Below, piece by piece: positions 9,262 to 17,438 of a stretch of 64,000 nucleotides of DNA; within the stretch, counting starts at the first letter, position 1, and each line of letters opens with the position of its first letter. The position numbers and the translations under genes are program-made. The stretch lies in assembly GCF_000422845.1 (NCBI RefSeq), contig NZ_AUGV01000003.1, positions 186,001-250,000 of the forward strand, written 5' to 3'. Under the pieces are notes generated by a model, which saw only the letters and a list, made by a program, of their open reading frames with translations, was not told where the DNA came from and made no database searches. Origin of the DNA: Oceanobacter kriegii DSM 6294. GTDB taxonomy: Bacteria; Pseudomonadota; Gammaproteobacteria; Pseudomonadales; Oceanobacteraceae.

Positions 9262-9816
9262 TCAATGCAGTGTGGTGCTGGCACCGCCACTGGAGCGGTT
9301 CATGGTGTAGAACACGGTCAGGGCAGCAACCCGGGCGTGCTCGGCCAGTTCCAGATACATGGCTTCGTTGTCCGGGTCCTTGTCGTCTTCGATACGGGCC
9401 TGGGAAAAGGCATCCAGATCGTTCAGCACTTCCAGTACGTCTTTAGGCAATTGACCACCGGATTGCTCGGAAGCTCCGAAGCCGTCCAGAAACCCTTTGC
9501 TCCACTCAGCCAGGCACTCGACCTGCTCCAGCACGTCGGCGTCTTCGTCTTTTGGCAACAATGGCTCATAAGCCATTTCCTCGGCCGAAATGCTGTTCAG
9601 CACGGCATCGTAGAACTGGCGCAAGGTGGCGGTGAGGTTATCCGCCGGCGTCTCATCCAGCTCCAGATAGTCCAGCGCCTCCGCCATCCATTGCTGCGGC
9701 GTCAGCCGGGCACCGGAGGCCAGATAGCCACTCAGCCAGCCATGCAAGGCAGACGGTGACTGGTAACAACGTGACTCCAGCCACAGGTCGGCGGTATTGG
9801 CGAAATCGATCTTCAT
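9262..9816 (-). CDS. ygfB: YgfB/UPF0149 family protein
   Basis: This 184-residue protein resembles the YgfB (UPF0149, YecA-like) family: helical, acidic, with LHGWLSGYLASGARL near the start and FLDGFG in the middle. It lies directly upstream of pepP, the canonical position. In Pseudomonas aeruginosa YgfB modulates expression of cell-wall recycling/AmpD-type genes; that role is known for the family and not shown here. Divergent from the zapA block. Confidence 0.85.
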   Translation of the reverse strand: MKIDFANTADLWLESRCYQSPSALHGWLSGYLASGARLTPQQWMAEALDYLELDETPADNLTATLRQFYDAVLNSISAEEMAYEPLLPKDEDADVLEQVECLAEWSKGFLDGFGASEQSGGQLPKDVLEVLNDLDAFSQARIEDDKDPDNEAMYLELAEHARVAALTVFYTMNRSSGGASTTLH

Positions 9817-9916
9817 AACAACCTCAAACTATTCTCTGCAACCATTCTAACACCCATCACCAGCCGCTGACTGCGTTTCCGCTGACATCCGTGCGTTGCA
9901 CGGAAAAGCGTGCGGG

Positions 9917-10200
9917 CTAGGGAACATCAATTTAATCCAGCACGCCCCTGCACAAGTATTGCCGCCGCCCAGGGCAAGGCGACGAATACGGCGAACTGAC
10001 GAGGCCTTTTCAAGGCAGGCCGCATAGATTCCCGAATGTGGTACTGGGCGACGGCAATCTGTGCCCTGCGGGGGCTACCAGATGATCTCGACTCTGTGTC
10101 ACCGGCTTTTGACTTGACCCGCCAGGCCTGCAAGCCGGCTTCGTGATTCGAAACCATCCGGTAGCCCAGAGTGGGCACCGGATTAAATAGGTGTCCCCGA
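9917..10200. mobile_element. MITE-like element, divergent copy of the family at 35968-36238
   Basis: This non-coding stretch of about 284 bp starts with CTAGGGAACATCAATTTAAT and ends with ATTAAATAGGTGTCCCC, which are imperfect inverted repeats of each other. The interior matches the element at 35968-36238 along most of its length, for example ACTCTGTGTC, TTTTGACTTGACCCG, CAGGCCTGCAA and GCTTCGTGATTC, in the same order. It fills most of the gap between ygfB and the TIGR02449 gene and has no coding capacity I can support. Right boundary uncertain by a few bases. Confidence 0.75.
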
Positions 10201-10250
10201 TTGACCATGTTAAGCACAGACTTTTATAGTAGGCGTCCCTTAAAGGAGAT

Positions 10251-10484
10251 ATGTCAGATAATCCTGCCATGGCCGCCAACGAACTGCTGACTCTACAAAA
10301 GCGCATTCTGAAACTGCTTGAGGTCCAACAGGAACTCAAGGAGGAAAACCAGCGCATGCGTGCTGAAGAAGCCCAGTGGCATACCGAACGTGCCATGCTG
10401 GTCCAGCAGAACGAGCTGGCCAAGCGCAAGGTTCATGAAATGATCCAGAAATTGCAGGTCCTGGAGCGCAACTGTGGGCAGTGA
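10251..10484 (+). CDS. TIGR02449 family coiled-coil protein upstream of zapA
   Basis: This 77-residue, strongly coiled-coil protein (LLTLQKRILKLLEVQQEL...ENQRMRAEEAQWHTERAMLVQQNELAKRKV) has an excellent AAGGAG site 4 bp before ATG 10251. This small family sits directly in front of zapA in Pseudomonas and relatives and is thought to be ZapB-like, i.e. cell-division associated. It overlaps zapA by 11 bp, suggesting translational coupling. Function is inferred from location and coiled coil only. Confidence 0.85.
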   Translation: MSDNPAMAANELLTLQKRILKLLEVQQELKEENQRMRAEEAQWHTERAMLVQQNELAKRKVHEMIQKLQVLERNCGQ

Positions 10485-10788
10485 AGTAAATACCATCAAT
10501 CTGACGATTCTCGAGCGCGACTATCGCATCAACTGCCCGGCCGGTGCCGAGCAGCAGCTACGTAATGCCGCACACTTGCTCGACAGCAAGATGTCAGAAA
10601 TCAAGGCCGCCAGCACGGCGTCCGGCAAGGTGCCCGGCATCGACCGAATTGCGGTGATTGCGGCCCTTAATATCGCCCATCAATTGCTCGAAATTCAGAC
10701 AGAACAGCACGAGCAAGAACAATTAATCAGTGAAATCAACCAGGCTCTGGAAGATGCACTGAATGAATCTTCTCAGCGGGAATTGTGA
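10474..10788 (+). CDS. zapA: Cell division protein ZapA
   Basis: This 104-residue protein starts at GTG 10474. It has the ZapA pattern VNTINLTILERDYRINCP, then AAHLLDSKM and RIAVIAALNIAHQLL, followed by a C-terminal coiled coil (TEQHEQEQLISEINQALEDAL). ZapA tetramers crosslink FtsZ filaments at the septum. The TGA stop sits inside the palindrome that overlaps the 6S RNA promoter. The order zapA-ssrS-ygfA is conserved across gammaproteobacteria and supports the call. Confidence 0.95.
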   Translation: MGSEVNTINLTILERDYRINCPAGAEQQLRNAAHLLDSKMSEIKAASTASGKVPGIDRIAVIAALNIAHQLLEIQTEQHEQEQLISEINQALEDALNESSQREL

Positions 10789-10821
10789 AATTTCACATCT
10801 CTTTGCCATCTTTGTTATACT
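10784..10821 (+). promoter_or_regulatory. Promoter of 6S RNA with overlapping 14-bp palindrome
   Basis: TTCACA at 10792-10797 and TATACT at 10816-10821, 18 bp apart, form a good sigma-70 promoter for the RNA starting near 10828. A perfect palindrome TGTGAAATTTCACA (10784-10797) covers the -35 and the zapA stop codon; it could be an operator or a short terminator-like hairpin. Confidence 0.7.
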
Positions 10822-10827
10822 CTTAAA

Positions 10828-11010
10828 ACTCCCTGCTGCATCCGCCAGTCGATAAAGACCTCGAGCCGATGTCCATTACCCAGGGGTGCTTCACTCGCTG
10901 TTGTGTGCATGTCCGCTTGTCGGAAAGCCTTATTCAGTGATGGGCGCTCCACCTTGAACCATTGGGTTCAAGGGCTTTTTCCGACAGCGGTGCAGTGGGG
11001 TTCCTACCTG
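10828..11010 (+). ncRNA. ssrS: 6S RNA
   Basis: A region of about 180 nt lies between zapA and the 5-formyl-THF cyclo-ligase gene, the canonical ssrS position. It contains 6S landmarks: a 5' CTCCCTGCTGC paired with 3' GCAGTGGGGTTCC, GAGCCGATGT near the left stem, TCGGAAAGCC, and the near-universal CACCTTGAACC...GGGTTCAAGGG hairpin. 6S RNA mimics an open promoter and sequesters sigma-70 RNA polymerase in stationary phase. Ends are estimated to within several bases. Confidence 0.93.
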
Positions 11011-11035
11011 AATTTCTGCCGACTCCCGAGCCCTT

Positions 11036-11629
11036 ATGGACAAGACCCGTATTCGCAAACAGATGCGCAAGATGCGTCGTGCCCTGACACCAGCCCAACG
11101 CGCTCAGGCAGGCCGTGGACTGAAACGCAGTGCACTGACCTCCGGTGTATTACTGAATAGCCAGCGACTGGCACTGTATCTGGTCAACGATGGCGAGATT
11201 GATCCCCAGCAACTGATCGACCAGCTCCAGCGGATGGGTAAGACGGTGTACCTGCCAACCCTGCACCCGCTCAGAAAAGGTGCGTTGGCCTTTGTGTTGT
11301 ATAACCGCCAGACACGCATGATCAAAAACCGCTTCGGTATTCCCGAACCGGATTTCCGCTATGGCAAGCGCATTCATCCACGCTTTTTGGATACGGTGTT
11401 TATGCCCCTGGTGGCCTTCGACCAACAGGGTAACCGTCTGGGAATGGGGGGTGGCTTTTACGACCGCACGTTGGCGTTCACCCGCAAGCCAGGCAAAAAG
11501 CCCAGGTTGATCGGTTGCGCCCACGAGTTTCAATGTCTTTCTGCGATTCCTGCAGAAGCCTGGGATATTCCATTATCCGCAATTGCTACCGATGTAACCT
11601 TGCGAACGTTCAACCAGTCACCAGAGTGA
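11036..11629 (+). CDS. fau: 5-formyltetrahydrofolate cyclo-ligase
   Basis: A 197-residue member of the 5-FTHF cyclo-ligase (YgfA) family. It has an N-terminal basic helix (MDKTRIRKQMRKMRRAL), a folate/ATP-binding segment around FGIPEPD, and the glycine-rich GMGGGFYDRTL motif. It converts 5-formyl-THF to 5,10-methenyl-THF with ATP hydrolysis. It lies about 25 bp after the 6S RNA; in E. coli this arrangement means co-transcription with ssrS, likely here too as no separate promoter is seen. Confidence 0.93.
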   Translation: MDKTRIRKQMRKMRRALTPAQRAQAGRGLKRSALTSGVLLNSQRLALYLVNDGEIDPQQLIDQLQRMGKTVYLPTLHPLRKGALAFVLYNRQTRMIKNRFGIPEPDFRYGKRIHPRFLDTVFMPLVAFDQQGNRLGMGGGFYDRTLAFTRKPGKKPRLIGCAHEFQCLSAIPAEAWDIPLSAIATDVTLRTFNQSPE

Positions 11630-11636
11630 CCGGGGT

Positions 11637-11765
11637 TCAGCGAATGGTGCTCTCGGAAGCCAGTGCCTGTGATGGACGTTGCTCTTCATCGATCGTCATG
11701 CCGGTTAACGCGGCCCCCAAAAGAACGATCATGCCAACGAACACCAGTAAATCTGGCTTTTTCAT
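11637..11765 (-). CDS. Small single-pass membrane protein, 42 residues
   Basis: The ORF reads MKKPDLLVFVGMIVLLGAAL then a polar tail TGMTIDEEQRPSQALASEST, so it is one hydrophobic helix (residues about 5-22) with the tail on one side. It starts at the ATG complementary to 11763-11765 after a CTGGAGTCAC sequence and ends 7 bp from the convergent fau stop. Codon use looks normal. It is too short for family assignment; similar short inner-membrane proteins are common in this group. Real-gene status rests on start, RBS-like sequence and hydrophobic pattern. Confidence 0.55.
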   Translation of the reverse strand: MKKPDLLVFVGMIVLLGAALTGMTIDEEQRPSQALASESTIR

Positions 11766-12255
11766 CGTAAAGTGACTCCAGCTTAAGCTCTACTTTGTCC
11801 GGTTGTCCGACAAAACCTACAACCTGTTATATTTTGCTGTTACCAGCAGCAATTTTTCTGCCACTTTAGTCACATTTTGTGACTTTCAAATGACTCGGTA
11901 ACGAATGCACAACATTAGGTCACGATGGCCACGATTCGGCGTTAATCCGGATCAATTTTTCTTATTATTTGCGTACAAAAAACACACAGCGGACCCGTGG
12001 TGTTTTTGACGCAAAATAGATTATGCCTCGCAAGCCATTGGAACAAGGGCAATTTCAGGTCAGCTATAGATAAAATCCAAGCAAAAAGTTCACTTTTGGT
12101 GCTTTGAATAAAAAACTTTACAAAGCACCTTCACAGAACAATCAGGGACAACGACTTGCGCCGAACTGGTGCGAGGCTTGAGCACTTCACACCGATGTCG
12201 ATTGGGAAGAGACAACGAAAAAAGCAGATAGTCAGAGAGAGCCAGGTATGCACCC
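11766..12255. other. Non-coding region of about 490 bp
   Basis: This stretch is AT-richer than its neighbours and lies between the small membrane gene (reading left) and the alpha/beta hydrolase 3' end. It has an AAAAACAC/GTGTTTTT inverted pair across 11978-12007, followed by a short T-run, that could be a weak terminator. No ORF, tRNA or known RNA was recognised. Confidence 0.4.
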
Positions 12256-13221
12256 TCAGGGCGTCAGAATCCCCTTCAGGCGCTGTTGCAGCACCTTGAA
12301 GATATGATCCAGCCGTTCAGGGGTTTCGTTCACCAGATGGTGCTGGCCGTCGATGATGATTTCGACCGCCATGGACGGAAACAGACGCTGATATTCACGC
12401 AGGTTGTGACGTCCCTCGACGGTGTTGTCGGCCGTGCCCTGAATCATCAGCATCGGGAATTCCAACGCAGGCTGGTGTTCCATCCAGCCAATCCAGCGCT
12501 TCAACGCCGTCACCCATTGCACACTCAAATGAGAGGCCTGTAGCGGGTCGTGGCGGGCGACAAATTCAAAGAACGGACGGTTATTACCATCCAGCGTAAA
12601 ACGCCGTCGGAGGCGTTTGATAAAGAAGCGGGCAACCGAATGCACCCAGCGACCACTGTTCCATCCGGTCGGTCGCAGCAGCGGTGCCAGCAGCCAGACA
12701 TCCTTGACGATCGAATCGTCGACCTCAGGCCGATGAGTCATCAGCCAGGTGGTCAACGTGGCACCGCCAGTGCTCTGACCGGCAACAACCCAGGGTAAGT
12801 CGGCCCAGATGCCCTGACCGTGCTGCAACAAGGCATCAAACACCCGCTGGTAGGTATCAAAGTCATCAATGGTGGCAGGCTCGCCAGACGACAGGCCGTG
12901 GCCTGGCAGGTCGAATGTGAGGATGTTCAACTGCTGCTGTTGGGCAAATTCAATCAGGTTGCCGTACAAGCCCACGTGATCGTAGTAGCCATGCACCATC
13001 AGCAGATTGCCGCGAGCGTTGGGCGTCCGCCACTGCTGCACCGCCAACTCGTACCCTTCCAGCATCATCTTGTACATACGATGCGTCCCTGCCGGTTCCG
13101 GCAAACCGTAATAGGCGCGGTAATCGGCCAACAGCGGGCCAGCATCCGCAACAACGTCGTCAGACAACTCCAACAGGCTGCGTTTAAGAGGTGAAGGGTC
13201 CCAGCGGTACTGAGGTTTCAA
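12256..13221 (-). CDS. Alpha/beta hydrolase (monoacylglycerol lipase/S33-like)
   Basis: This 321-residue protein has the hydrolase fold pattern LLMVHGYYDHVGLYG (oxyanion region), ILTFDLPGHGLSSG, the nucleophile elbow GQSTGG, the acid in MIQGTADNTV and the base in DGQHHLVNE. This is the Hydrolase_4/lysophospholipase-type arrangement. There is no signal peptide, so the protein is cytosolic. Neighbours do not define the substrate. The family call is firm; the specific activity is not. Confidence 0.85.
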   Translation of the reverse strand: MKPQYRWDPSPLKRSLLELSDDVVADAGPLLADYRAYYGLPEPAGTHRMYKMMLEGYELAVQQWRTPNARGNLLMVHGYYDHVGLYGNLIEFAQQQQLNILTFDLPGHGLSSGEPATIDDFDTYQRVFDALLQHGQGIWADLPWVVAGQSTGGATLTTWLMTHRPEVDDSIVKDVWLLAPLLRPTGWNSGRWVHSVARFFIKRLRRRFTLDGNNRPFFEFVARHDPLQASHLSVQWVTALKRWIGWMEHQPALEFPMLMIQGTADNTVEGRHNLREYQRLFPSMAVEIIIDGQHHLVNETPERLDHIFKVLQQRLKGILTP

Positions 13222-13310
13222 GACAAGCTCCGAACATCCGGTGAATGACCGTTAGTTTGGAGGCGGTCAGCGCAAACAGCAAGTGCTGTCGGGTCCGGCG
13301 TGGAACGATC

Positions 13311-13368
13311 GGGTGTCGGGTGTCGGGTGTCGGGTGTCGGGTGTCGGGTGTCGGGTGTCGGGTGTCGG
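13311..13368. repeat. Heptanucleotide tandem array (GGGTGTC)8.3
   Basis: Eight perfect copies of GGGTGTC plus two bases, flanked by GATC on the left and GATCG shortly to the right. The array lies between the start of the hydrolase gene and the 3' end of glnA. As TCGGGTG it fits the consensus TCKGRNG shared with three other arrays in the window. ORFs read through it are artefacts. Confidence 0.95.
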
Positions 13369-13377
13369 CACACGATC

Positions 13378-13423
13378 GTAGGCTGGGCCCCGCCCAGCAA
13401 TCATTGGGCTCAGCCCAACCTGC
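13378..13423. repeat. REP-like palindromic repeat, GTAGGCTGGGC family
   Basis: The element begins GTAGGCTGGGCC and ends AGCCCAACCTGC with an internal CCGCCCAGC/TTGGGCT pair, so it can fold into two hairpins. It resembles the elements at 51755-51800 and 32622-32641, and lies 10 bp after the heptamer array and before the glnA terminator. Confidence 0.75.
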
Positions 13424-13449
13424 ATAACTACCCAGCCAGATTCAAAGCA

Positions 13450-13482
13450 ATAAAAAAGGCCGCATAAAGCGGCCTTTTCATT
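13450..13482 (-). terminator. Rho-independent terminator of glnA
   Basis: AAAGGCCGC and GCGGCCTTT arms around a short loop, with an A-run on the + strand that becomes a U-tract in the leftward transcript, 23 bp beyond the glnA stop. Confidence 0.9.
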
Positions 13483-13504
13483 ACTACAGCTGTTAATCCG
13501 AAGA

Positions 13505-14911
13505 TTACAGGGAGTAGTACATGTCGAATTCTACTGGAGAGGTAGTGTGTTCCAGACGGTACACATCTTCCATCTTCAGATCGATGTAAGCTTCGATCAT
13601 GTCTTCAGTGAATACGCCACCTTCAGTCAGGAAGCCCATGTCGGCTTTCAGGCTTTCCAGCGCTTCACGCAGGGAGCCACAAACCTGAGGGATCTGAGCA
13701 GCTTCTTCAGCTGGCAGGTCGTACAGGTCTTTGTCAGCAGCATCGCCAGGGTGGATCTTGTTCTTAACGCCGTCCAGACCAGCCATCAGCATGGCAGCGA
13801 AGCACAGGTATGGGTTCGCCATTGGGTCAGGGAAACGTGCTTCGATACGCTTGCCTTTAGGGGAAGCAACGTAAGGAATACGGATAGAAGCGGAACGGTT
13901 ACGGGCAGAGTATGCCAGCATCACTGGAGCTTCGAAGCCTGGGATCAGACGCTTGTAGCTGTTAGTGGATGGGTTGGTGAACGCGTTCAGGGCTTTAGCG
14001 TGCTTGATGATACCGCCGATGTAGTACAGGGCAGTTTCAGACAGGCCTGCGTAGCCGTCGCCAGCGAACTGGTTTTCGCCGTCTTTCCAGAAGGACTGGT
14101 GAACGTGCATACCGGAACCGTTGTCACCAACGATTGGCTTAGGCATGAAGGTAGCAGTTTTGCCGTAGGCAGCAGCAACGTTGTGAACAACGTATTTCAG
14201 CATCTGCACTTCGTCAGCTTTCTTAACCAGAGTGTTGAACTTAACGCCGATTTCGTTCTGACCAGCGTTAGCCACTTCGTGGTGGTGAACTTCTACGTCC
14301 AGACCAATCGCTTCCATGGTGTTACACATGGCAGCACGGATGTCGTGGTGAGAGTCAACTGGTGGAACCGGGAAGTAACCGCCTTTAACGCGTGGACGGT
14401 GACCCAGGTTGCCACCTTCTACTTTGGAAGCAGTGGCCCATGCACCTTCGTCAGAGTTGATCTTGCTGAAAGAACCCTGCATGTCCTGACCCCAACGTAC
14501 GTCGTCGAACATGAAGAATTCTGGCTCAGGACCGAAGAAAGCAGTGTCGCCCAGACCAGTGGACTGCAGGAAGGCTTCAGCGCGCTTGGCAACGGAACGT
14601 GGGTCACGCTCGTAACCTTGCATGGTGCTTGGCTCGATGATGTCACAACGCAGAACCAGAGTAGCGTCTTCAGTGAACGGGTCCAGGAACGGAGTGGAAT
14701 CGTCCGGCATCAGGATCATGTCAGACTCGTTGATACCTTTCCAACCAGCGATAGAAGAACCATCGAACATTTGGCCGGTTTCGAAGAACTCTTCATCAAC
14801 GTAAGAAGCAGGGATGGAAACGTGCTGTTCCTTACCTTTGGTGTCGGTGAAACGCAAGTCAACCCACTTAACGTCGTTCTCTTTGATCAGATTCAGAGTG
14901 TTCTCTGACAT
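13505..14911 (-). CDS. glnA: Glutamine synthetase type I
   Basis: This 468-residue class I-beta glutamine synthetase is the same length as the E. coli enzyme. Visible motifs are FDGSSIAGW near residue 50, the ATP/Mg-binding [11 protein letters not shown], the [10 protein letters not shown](I)PG ammonia/glutamate loop, and KDLYDLP near residue 397, whose tyrosine is the usual adenylylation site. It forms a dodecamer and makes glutamine from glutamate, ammonia and ATP. The upstream region has a sigma-54 promoter and two NtrC sites, so nitrogen control is expected. No glnL/glnG follows within the window. Confidence 0.98.
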   Translation of the reverse strand: MSENTLNLIKENDVKWVDLRFTDTKGKEQHVSIPASYVDEEFFETGQMFDGSSIAGWKGINESDMILMPDDSTPFLDPFTEDATLVLRCDIIEPSTMQGYERDPRSVAKRAEAFLQSTGLGDTAFFGPEPEFFMFDDVRWGQDMQGSFSKINSDEGAWATASKVEGGNLGHRPRVKGGYFPVPPVDSHHDIRAAMCNTMEAIGLDVEVHHHEVANAGQNEIGVKFNTLVKKADEVQMLKYVVHNVAAAYGKTATFMPKPIVGDNGSGMHVHQSFWKDGENQFAGDGYAGLSETALYYIGGIIKHAKALNAFTNPSTNSYKRLIPGFEAPVMLAYSARNRSASIRIPYVASPKGKRIEARFPDPMANPYLCFAAMLMAGLDGVKNKIHPGDAADKDLYDLPAEEAAQIPQVCGSLREALESLKADMGFLTEGGVFTEDMIEAYIDLKMEDVYRLEHTTSPVEFDMYYSL

Positions 14912-14982
14912 TTTGTTATCTCCAGATGCAGGTTCAATTCCGATAAAGGGGTCCTACCCCGGTTTACCTTGCCCAACGATAG

Positions 14983-14998
14983 AGCAAGAGCCGTGCCA
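14983..14998 (-). promoter_or_regulatory. Sigma-54 promoter of glnA
   Basis: Read on the minus strand the site is TGGCACGGCTCTTGCT, matching the -24/-12 consensus TGGCAC-N5-TTGCA with invariant GG and GC correctly spaced. It lies about 70 bp upstream of the glnA start codon; the transcript start should be near 14972. Confidence 0.88.
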
Positions 14999-15059
14999 CT
15001 CCATATCCGCCTTGCATCCGCGGAAATTCAGGCTATTCGGCAGCCCACCATTATCATTT

Positions 15060-15106
15060 CGCACTATATAGGTGCCAGATTACCTTTTATGCACCATATT
15101 AGTGCT
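15060..15106 (-). promoter_or_regulatory. Two NtrC enhancer sites upstream of glnA
   Basis: GCACTATATAGGTGC (15061-15075) and TGCACCATATTAGTGC (15090-15105) both fit the NtrC dyad GCAC-N7-GTGC. Their centres are 30 bp apart, i.e. on one face of the helix, and about 95 and 125 bp upstream of the sigma-54 start, as in classical glnAp2. Confidence 0.85.
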
Positions 15107-15243
15107 CTATTTTTCAGATATCTGACTGCTCTTAGGCAGCGTGCCCATTATAGGTTCAAGTGCCTCATTTCAGGAATGGTAAGGCACAAAAATGGCGCTC
15201 CAGAACAAATTCAAATTGTCATGTAGTGAGCCGCGACTTCGGG

Positions 15244-15249
15244 TATAAT
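15244..15249 (+). promoter_or_regulatory. -10 element for typA
   Basis: A perfect TATAAT lies about 40 bp before the typA start. No clear -35 at 16-18 bp spacing was found; TTGTCA at 15216-15221 is 22 bp away. Confidence 0.5.
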
Positions 15250-15290
15250 CGCCCGCCAATTTGTACAAACTTTAACCAAGGCATATCAGT

Positions 15291-17105
15291 GTGATCGACA
15301 ATTTAAGAAACATCGCCATCATTGCCCACGTTGACCATGGTAAAACCACACTGGTCGACAAGCTGCTGGAACAGTCCGGCACGCTGGATCGCAATCAGGG
15401 TGGCGAGCGAGTCATGGACTCGAACGACCAGGAAAAAGAACGTGGTATTACCATTCTGGCGAAGAACACCGCCATCAAATGGAATGACTACCGTATCAAT
15501 ATTGTCGACACCCCTGGACACGCCGACTTCGGTGGCGAAGTTGAACGTGTTATGTCCATGGTTGATTCCGTGTGTCTGCTGGTTGATGCCGTTGACGGCC
15601 CAATGCCACAGACCCGTTTCGTAACCCAGAAAGCGTTTGAGCGTGGCCTGAAGCCGATCGTTGTTATCAACAAGATCGACCGCCCGGGTGCTCGCCCTGA
15701 TTGGGTTATGGATGAAATCTTCGATCTGTTCGACCGCCTTGGCGCCACCGAAGAACAGCTCGACTTCCCGGTTATCTACGCCTCCGCTCTGAACGGTATT
15801 GCCGGCGATGACCCAGAGAACATGGCTGACGACATGTCTCCACTGTTCCAGATGATCGTTGACCACGTTGAAGCGCCTGCCGTTGAAATCGAAGGTCCTT
15901 TCCAGATGCAGGTATCTGCACTGGACTACGACAGCTTCGTTGGTGTTATCGGTGTTGGCCGTATTACCCGCGGCAAGCTGAAGCCAGGTACCGACATCCA
16001 GCTGATCACCCGTGAAGGTGATGTGCGCAAGGGTCGTATCCAGCAGGTGAAAGGCTTCCACGGTCTGAACCGTGTTGATGTTGCCGAAGCGACCGCTGGT
16101 GACATCGTTTGTATCTCCGGTATCGACGGCCTGAACATCTCCGACACCCTGTGTGCTGTTGGTAATGTAGAAGCGCTGCCGGCCCTGAGCGTGGACGAGC
16201 CAACCGTTTCCATGACCTTCCAGGTGAACGACTCCCCGTTCGCTGGTAAAGAAGGCAAGTTCGTAACCTCCCGCAACATCAAGGACCGTCTGGATCAGGA
16301 ACTGATCCACAACGTGGCCCTGCGTGTTGAGCAAGGCGAAACCCCTGAGAAATTCAAGGTTTCCGGCCGTGGTGAACTGCACCTGTCGGTACTGATCGAG
16401 ACCATGCGTCGTGAAGGTTTCGAACTGGCCATTGGTAAGCCTGAAGTGGTTCAGAAAGAAGTCGACGGTGAACTGCAAGAGCCGTACGAGCAGGTCATGA
16501 TCGACGTTGAAGAAGAACATCAGGGTTCGATCATGGAAGAGATGGGCAACCGTCGTGCTGAAATGACCAACATGATCCCGGATGGCAAAGGCCGTATTCG
16601 TCTGGAATTCATGGCACCTGCACGTGGTCTGATTGGCTTCCGCGGCCTGTTCCTGACCTTGACCTCCGGCTCCGGCATTCTGACCAGCGTGTTTGATCAC
16701 TACGGTCCGGTACAAGCCAGCCTGGGTTCTACCCGTCACAACGGTGTACTGGTTTCCATGACTCCAGGTAAGGCACTGGCATACGCCCTGTTCACCCTGC
16801 AGGATCGTGGTCGTCTGTTCATCGGTCCTCAAACCGAAGTCTACGAAGGCATGATCGTCGGCCTGCACAGCCGTGACAACGACCTGGTGGTTAACCCGAC
16901 CAAGGCCAAGCAGCTGACCAACGTTCGTGCCTCCGGTACGGACGAAGCGCTGACCCTGACGCCACCAACCCGTCACACGCTGGAACAGGCTCTGGAATTC
17001 ATCGAAGACGATGAATTGGTGGAAGTAACGCCGGAAAGCATCCGTCTGCGCAAAAAGCTGCTGACTGAGACCGAGCGTAAGCGTTCCAAGCCGAAAAAAT
17101 CCTGA
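15291..17105 (+). CDS. typA: Ribosome-associated GTPase TypA/BipA
   Basis: A 604-residue translational GTPase. It has G1 [10 protein letters not shown] (about residues 11-20), the RGITI switch, G3 DTPGHADF, G4 NKIDRPGA, then domain II, the domain III block with GRGELHL, and the BipA-specific C-terminal domain. It acts in 50S subunit assembly and stress or low-temperature growth. The start is GTG 15291 ([18 protein letters not shown]). It is divergent from glnA, as in E. coli, and followed by a strong terminator. Confidence 0.97.
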   Translation: MIDNLRNIAIIAHVDHGKTTLVDKLLEQSGTLDRNQGGERVMDSNDQEKERGITILAKNTAIKWNDYRINIVDTPGHADFGGEVERVMSMVDSVCLLVDAVDGPMPQTRFVTQKAFERGLKPIVVINKIDRPGARPDWVMDEIFDLFDRLGATEEQLDFPVIYASALNGIAGDDPENMADDMSPLFQMIVDHVEAPAVEIEGPFQMQVSALDYDSFVGVIGVGRITRGKLKPGTDIQLITREGDVRKGRIQQVKGFHGLNRVDVAEATAGDIVCISGIDGLNISDTLCAVGNVEALPALSVDEPTVSMTFQVNDSPFAGKEGKFVTSRNIKDRLDQELIHNVALRVEQGETPEKFKVSGRGELHLSVLIETMRREGFELAIGKPEVVQKEVDGELQEPYEQVMIDVEEEHQGSIMEEMGNRRAEMTNMIPDGKGRIRLEFMAPARGLIGFRGLFLTLTSGSGILTSVFDHYGPVQASLGSTRHNGVLVSMTPGKALAYALFTLQDRGRLFIGPQTEVYEGMIVGLHSRDNDLVVNPTKAKQLTNVRASGTDEALTLTPPTRHTLEQALEFIEDDELVEVTPESIRLRKKLLTETERKRSKPKKS

Positions 17106-17143
17106 TGACATCCGCGCCAATATGGCGCACTGGATGAAACAGT

Positions 17144-17182
17144 GAAAACCGCCGCTCCGGAGTTCCGGGCGGCGGTTTTTTA
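17144..17182 (+). terminator. Rho-independent terminator of typA
   Basis: AAAACCGCCGC and GCGGCGGTTTT arms around a loop containing TCCGGAGTTCCGG, followed by T6 with A/T, starting about 40 bp after the TGA. Confidence 0.93.
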
Positions 17183-17438
17183 TTGCCCGTAAATCATCAA
17201 TAGTGGAAAAATTCAACTAATAGATATACCACCTCATCAATTAATGAAATGAACCTTTAATAAATATAATTGTCATTTACATATTGTATGACAATCCAAA
17301 TATAAACATTCACACAATATACGAGAACCTCTGTTCATATTATCGAAAGTCCAACTTATATTTACACTAAAAAACAATATATTTGCCAATACGGCGATGT
17401 TCTCCTAATATCAATTTGCAGATTCAATGGGACGACTG
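17183..17438. other. AT-rich intergenic region with operator-like inverted repeat
   Basis: About 250 bp, strikingly AT-rich compared with the flanking GC-rich genes. It contains ATTGTCAT (17269-17276) and ATGACAAT (17288-17295), perfect arms separated by 11 bp, a possible operator for the GTPase/Roadblock operon that follows. No clear consensus promoter was picked out. The compositional shift suggests either regulatory DNA or a transfer boundary. Confidence 0.5.

Noticed and set aside
13311-13368. Possible CRISPR array
   Set aside because: The period is 7 bp with no spacers, and no cas genes are present. The same holds for the other heptamer arrays.
13218-13427. ORFs on both strands over the GGGTGTC array
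   Set aside because: Peptides are simple repeats created by the array and a REP element; composition is not protein-like.
15303-17216. 637-codon leftward ORF opposite typA
   Set aside because: Antisense shadow of a highly conserved gene; no start context and no family similarity.
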